The position numbers and the translations under genes were made by a program. The notes under the pieces were generated by a model. The model was not told the DNA's origin, did not search any database, and saw only the letters and a program-made list of their open reading frames with translations. Shown piece after piece: positions 20,988 to 25,329 of a stretch of 25,329 nucleotides of DNA. Each line of letters starts with the position of its first letter. The stretch's first letter is position 1. Location of the stretch: contig JADGJA010000296.1 of the NCBI GenBank assembly GCA_027596035.1, positions 1 to 25,329 on the forward strand, read 5' to 3'. Source of the stretch: Thoreauomyces humboldtii (taxonomy: Eukaryota; Chytridiomycota; Chytridiomycetes; Spizellomycetales; Powellomycetaceae).

Positions 20988-23649
20988 ATGAGCAAGCATC
21001 AGTCACCCGTGTTGAGCAGCGAAGCCACCATTCGACCTGCTACTCTGCAGCTTCTCCGATCCTTCGCGCGTCATGTCAAAAACTCGGAACCGCAGAGCAT
21101 TGGCAAGCTAATCACGAGCTGGGCTAAGCAATCAAACGTGAGCGAACGTCTCGAGAACCTCGGAGGCAAAGCGTTTCCTTTCCTTCACGCGGAGAAAGAG
21201 ACCTTGAAGGACCTCATGCAAGAATACAATGTAGGTGCCCTACCTTGTTGCTTTCTTTCCTTCATGTACTGACCCTGGCACCGCCAGGCCTCCTTCCTTT
21301 TCGCTGGACGGAGCTGGACATACGAGAAAATTCCCAATTTCGCAGACATCCTTTGGGACAAGGACTTGAAACCCCTCCCTTCTCGGTCCCGGGCGGTTCT
21401 ACACAAGGATGTCTTTGATCTGTTCAACGCAGACGACACCTTCGAGGGCAATTACGGTATCGATATCCGCGTTATGAGTAGACTCGGTGCCAACATTCCC
21501 GCATGCCGCAAGTCAGAAGAAGCCCCGGATGCCGGGACTTACGGTGCTCCTTATGTCTACACTCCTCACGGCTATCTATGTAGCAACGGCATGCGTCTGT
21601 CTGTCGGAGATCACGTTCAAGCGCTTGACGGCAGGATTGGCCGCATCGACGAGCTGAAGGCTGACGCGGGGAAAAACCTGTGCACCATCAAGCTCGGGGT
21701 TCTTTGTCCCTTGGAAGAAACCGAGGTTGGCATAGCAATTTTCAAGGTAGATGGCAACTCTCCCTTCCCTTCTTACTTATTGCTCAACCGCCGCTTTCAG
21801 AAATCAAAATCCGAAACCGACGCTGTCAACTTGAGCAAGGCAACGGCTCTCTTCAATTCTCGATGGTACTTCGCCACAGTGGACACGGTCTGGATCCTCG
21901 CTACCGACATCAAGTCACACATCGACGTCTCCACAGGCACCAATGATGATGGCAGGGCCGACATCTGGTGTCCTCTTCGCTGGATTAAGGACAACAACGC
22001 CTACGTGACATACGATCAAAAAGCATACAATCCGCCCCATCATCCACGACTGCCAGCGGCGTTTCTCATCCCATCCAAGAAAGGTCGAGCTCGCCTCCTC
22101 TACGCCAGATCGTCTAAGCGTACAAAGGACGGCTCTGCAGTGTACCACGGCGAGGAATTTGTGCCTCTTTCGGAAGTAAGCTCAGAGCGTTTCCAATGCG
22201 GCTGCTCGACAGAGAACGTCATGGAGAACGAGTGGGTGATGTTGATCCGGAAGCAGTCCATTGGAGTGGACTCATCGGTCTCAGTTCACGAGACCTTCTT
22301 GCAGTATGAACCCCGTATTGGCTCACCTCCATTCTTCCTTCAAGGGCACAAGAACGGGGTCCATCCAAGATACGTTCAATTTTTCCGTCACGTTTCCGAT
22401 GGACGCAAGGTTCGCCACATCGACAGAGACTGCGATCTGGCCCGTATGTTCCCAGCATTTGCAGAAGAACCCAGCCACCCGAAGGTTCTAGAAGTATGGG
22501 GTGGCGCGGGGATCTCATCTCAGGGATTCGTACAGGCTGCATTTCAGAAAATTGGGTAAGAGGAAAGTGACGGGTGAGGGGAAACCGAGCTATTCATTAA
22601 TGATGTCTGCAGAACAATTGAGAACAACTACGCGGCTCTTCAGACAAACGTCTTCAATTCTCCCAAGGGATCCAAAATTTTCCGATCGAGCAGTCAGGAC
22701 GAGGAGTCGCCTACGGATGGTTTTGCGGTAGCCCTCGCATTCGATCAGGGCATCCTTGCCATTCCGAAAGTGGATTGCGTAGCAAGCACGTCACCATGCA
22801 CCTTTGCTGCCGGAGCAAACGCCTTCAAAGACGGATCTAAAGCTGCAAGCGACCGCGTCCTCCTCCTTGCTGACTTGTCGCTCAAATTGATCATGAAGCC
22901 ACACTTCGGTTTCCTTGAGAATGTTCCAAACGTCGCAACTCTTTTCCCTCGACTTTGGGCAGGCTACCGACTGCTTTTGATGCTTCATGGCTATCAACTC
23001 CAAACCGGTGTCATTGAGTGTGCGGATTTCGGCCTCCCTCAGTCTCGGAGACGGCTCTTCATGATGTACTGCCCGAGGGCAGCTCAAACGCCGCAGTGGC
23101 CCGCCCCAACCCATGCAAAGTCCACAGCGGGCAAGAACTTTGAGCTGTTTCCAGCGGTTACGATCAAGGAGGCTATCGGGGATCTCCACGAAGTTGCAGC
23201 TTATTCAAAGCCCCATCTCCTACCGCCTCGTACGTCGAGAACGTCTACTGCCGATAGCGGCTCTTCTACTGATGGCAGCCCAGCTCCCACGGATAAGTGG
23301 GAGAGTCGGAAAGGCAAGCGCTTTGGTGCTATTCAAACGGATCTGTCGAAGGTAAGCATCTTTCAGTGCAACTGTGGATTGTGAACTGCAGCTGAAGCAT
23401 GTTCTATAGTGCCATCTCTCTCATCCGAAGACGTCGCTGCCGCTCAGCATGCGGGAAAGAATGCGTCTTTTTGGGCTCCGAGACGATTTCATGCTGTTCG
23501 GTTCTCTGTCCGAGCAGGCAAAGCAGGTCGGGAATGGAGTGCCAGTACCGGTCACGTTCGCTTTTGCCGTGGAAATTCGGCGGGCGATTGCTCGCAGCCG
23601 CGCCGCCACGCCCGAGTCGAGTCGTTATCCCCTTGAACCATCTGATTGA
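20988..23649 (+). CDS. Divergent C5-cytosine DNA methyltransferase with BAH-like region (DNMT1/DIM-2-like)
   Basis: The family transfers a methyl group from AdoMet to cytosine C5 in nuclear DNA. Five exons give 811 residues: 20988-21230, 21288-21746, 21801-22555, 22613-23351, 23410-23649. The 54-nt intron 21747-21800 is in frame without stops; if retained the protein has 829 residues. The N-terminal half resembles a BAH module of maintenance-type enzymes (LSVGDHVQALDGRIGRIDEL, about 176-195). The methylase follows: motif I-like VLEVWGGAGISSQGF (463-477), motif II IENNYAALQTN, motif IV-like TSPCTF with presumed catalytic Cys548, motif VI LENV (587-590), motif VIII FGLPQSRRRLF (625-635), motif IX region TIKEAIGDL, and motif X QVGNGVPVPV (771-780). 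Motif I lacks the usual FAGxG, and motif IV has Thr where Gln of PCQ is expected. Subfamily is not settled; a degenerate or repurposed enzyme is possible. Confidence 0.88.
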
Positions 23650-23818
23650 ATCGAAGTTCGAAGTCCGTCGAAGCTACCACTCGAAAATCCTGCATTGCGC
23701 CCTTGTTTCCATTCATCACAAATCTTGCAGTTCCCTTACTTACCTTTACAATCATGGGTTTTCCATTTGCGTTCACGTGTGGTTCTTCTCGGAGTCGAAA
23801 TAAAGTCTGTATGAACAT
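23650..23818 (+). other. 3' flank of the methyltransferase gene
   Basis: A pyrimidine-rich stretch after the stop codon, with an AATAAA at 23799-23804 that could be the polyadenylation signal, about 150 bp after the stop. No gene is seen here. Confidence 0.45.
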
Positions 23819-24770
23819 ATCGAATCTCGTCCGTGTAAAAGATGTTGGTTCAGGTGCGTCCATCATCCTCGGCCGTGTCCTTCGGTCGAGACCACCCCGT
23901 CGGATCTTTCTCGACAAACCTGAGGCAATTTCCGCCGAGGTTGTTAGGCTCGCTCACGCAGATCAAATCTCGTCCGTGTAAAACGTGGTCACTAGCAAAC
24001 CCGACGAGCTTGCAAATGCTCTAATGTATCCCCTCGAGCGCAAAGAAATCCGCAAATACTTCTAGCGTTGTTTGTTCAACTTCATTCGTGGGCCCCCATC
24101 GGGTCCTTTGCCAAGCTCCGTCCGTGAGGTCTTGCCCTGAACAGCGTGAAGCGTCCTTCGCCGAGCAGCGGAACGTGAAGGTTGCTTGCCCAGATGGAAA
24201 CCGTGTAAACCATCATCTATAGCAAACGCCACGACCTTGCGAATGCCCTAATACGATGCGCAGGTACTTCTCGTTTTGTTTGCTCTTCTCCATCCGTGGT
24301 CCCCCGTGAGGTCCTTTGCCAAAGTCCTTCCCTAAGGACTTTTCCTAAGCAGCGTGACGCAACTAGGTCCTTCGCCGAGTAGCGGAACGCAACGCTTGCT
24401 CGCTCAGATGCTCAGATGGAATCTCGTTCGTGTAATGTAAACCATAGTCGATAGCAAACGCGACGAGCTTGCGAATGCCCCGATGTCTTCTGTTAACCGG
24501 AAGTAAATCCACATGTACTTTATCGAGAAGATTGTTCCTCTGCATCCATTGTCGTCTACGGGGTCCTTCGCCGTCGATGTATCCCTGAATGGCGTGAAGC
24601 GACGAGGTCCATCGGCAAACAGCGGAACGCATAGCTTCCTGCTCAGATCAAACTTCGTTTGCGTAAAAAGCTTGTCGACGGAGACATGAAGAGCTCACGA
24701 ATGGCGCGATGTCTCTCCACAACGAAAATAAATTCGCAGGTAATTTACCGAAATGCATGTTCATCGCGAT
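23819..24770. repeat. Degenerate tandem array, period about 230 bp
   Basis: Three full units start at CAGAT in 23959, 24191 and 24413 (232, 222 and about 231 bp), with a fourth, partial unit from 24644 and a truncated leading unit from about 23819. Shared blocks in order are: AATCTCGTCCGTGTAAA near the unit start; AGCAAACGCGACGAGCTTGC then GAATGCCC (anchors at 23994, 24221, 24453, degenerate at about 24683); a CGCAGGTACTT-like block; GGTCCTTTGCC; CAGCGTGA(A)GC; and GGTCCTTCGCCGAGCAGCGGAACG ahead of GCTTGCTCGCTCAGAT. The copies have clearly diverged by substitutions and small indels. No open frame is kept across units, so it looks non-coding and satellite-like. Confidence 0.85.
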
Positions 24771-24883
24771 ACACGATCCTCCGTCACGATTGTCTGCCGG
24801 GGAGAGCTTCGCAGAGAAATGTGTGGGCCCAAAATGCGAAAACGTATGGGCAATGTGTGGGCTAACGCTTTTCACGGCGATCC
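24771..24883. other. Unassigned sequence after the tandem array
   Basis: A short stretch where similarity to the 230-bp unit fades. Nothing else is recognised. Confidence 0.3.
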
Positions 24884-25329
24884 TCAGCGCTGGGAAGCAT
24901 GCTCGAGAGTAGTGATGTAAGACCTGCAGATCACTTGATGCGGAATAGACAGCTTGTAAGGCAATAGAAGTATAATTGGGTCCCCAGATGTGCGAATGAA
25001 GTGGGGATGAAAAACGAAAAAGTACTGGCTATCGGGCATGCGGGCTTGTAGATACGGCTCAAGGCTATGTTCAACCTGCTCGCGTTCTTCATCCAGTTGC
25101 TCGAGCAAAGTTTGAAGGGTAGAGTCTTCGGCCAAGGAACAAGAAAATTCGCCCGGAAAGGCGGCCTCCAAGAGGTACGGCAATAGGTACGGCGGAGGGG
25201 GGGGGGGGGCGGAACCGGCAAAAACAAGAAAAAAACCCCCCCCCCCAATAAATGGAAGACTGAATGGCCAAACCCTAGAATAACAAAAAGAGGAGGCACC
25301 CCCAATGACCGGAAGGCCGCAAAAAGGGA
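24884..25329 (-). CDS. Possible 3' end of an unidentified gene running off the right edge
   Basis: One minus-strand frame is open from the window edge to a stop at 24884, about 148 codons. Its middle looks like natural protein, with an acidic, probably helical segment (LQTLLEQLDEEREQVEHSLE) followed by an aromatic-rich stretch (SQYFFVFHPHFIRTSGD). Upstream it crosses C- and G-homopolymers that read as Gly and Pro runs and may contain length errors. The C-terminal part could include an unspliced intron. I recognise no family, and a competing minus-strand frame over the same bases is also open. Confidence 0.25.
   Translation of the reverse strand, partial: PFCGLPVIGGASSFCYSRVWPFSLPFIGGGGFFLVFAGSAPPPPPPYLLPYLLEAAFPGEFSCSLAEDSTLQTLLEQLDEEREQVEHSLEPYLQARMPDSQYFFVFHPHFIRTSGDPIILLLPYKLSIPHQVICRSYITTLEHASQR
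25197..25246. repeat. G13 and C11 homopolymer runs in inverted orientation
   Basis: A run of 13 G at 25197-25209 and a run of 11 C at 25236-25246 flank an A-rich 26-bp spacer. They could pair as a hairpin, or may be assembly noise near a contig end. Confidence 0.8.

Noticed and set aside
20649..21006. Arg-Glu-rich minus-strand frames over the TC microsatellite upstream of the methyltransferase
   Set aside because: They arise from the dinucleotide repeat and the 45-bp duplication read antisense. No gene-like features are present.
23449..23649. Separate small gene with a methylase motif X
   Set aside because: It is the last exon of the methyltransferase, joined by the 58-nt intron 23352-23409; motif X is expected exactly there.
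23819..24770. CRISPR-like array
   Set aside because: The repeated blocks belong to one long unit of about 230 bp that is degenerate throughout. There are no short identical repeats with unique spacers, and the genome is eukaryotic.

Overview
This is a stretch of nuclear genome from a fungus, most likely a basidiomycete. The genes are dense and intron-rich (up to 13 introns of mostly 53-80 nt with GT...AG ends and CTNAY-like branch sites). They encode core eukaryotic proteins in fungal form, plus a C5-cytosine DNA methyltransferase. The phylum is inferred from intron density and protein style; the order was not determined. Exon structures below were built by hand from splice signals, frame continuity and family motifs. 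Every multi-exon model sums to a multiple of three without internal stops.

Layout, left to right: a poorly supported 3' gene fragment on + (about 1-270); an unassigned stretch (270-953); an unrecognised two-pass, cysteine-rich membrane protein on - (954-1802); EXO84, exocyst subunit, on + (1969-5516, 13 exons); RPO41, mitochondrial RNA polymerase, on - (5733-9983, 2 exons); DRN1/CWF19-like, spliceosome and lariat debranching cofactor, on + (10639-12993, 8 exons); SEC63, ER translocon J-protein, on - (13084-15795, 11 exons); SEC1, exocytic SM protein with a very long disordered tail, on + (16228-20472, 14 exons); a repeat-rich intergenic block (20473-20987); a divergent C5-cytosine DNA methyltransferase on + (20988-23649); a degenerate tandem array with a period near 230 bp (23819 to about 24770); and a possible 3' gene fragment on - running off the right edge.

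The genes alternate in strand, giving divergent pairs with shared promoters (1803-1968, 9984-10638, 15796-16227) and convergent pairs with short spacers (5517-5732, 12994-13083). EXO84, SEC63 and SEC1 all serve the secretory route (ER entry, vesicle tethering, SNARE-mediated fusion). Their proximity may be chance, since unrelated genes lie between them.

The most unusual part is the right end: a methyltransferase with altered motifs I and IV, preceded by several kinds of short repeat and followed by a satellite-like array. No mobile element, CRISPR array, tRNA or rRNA was recognised.
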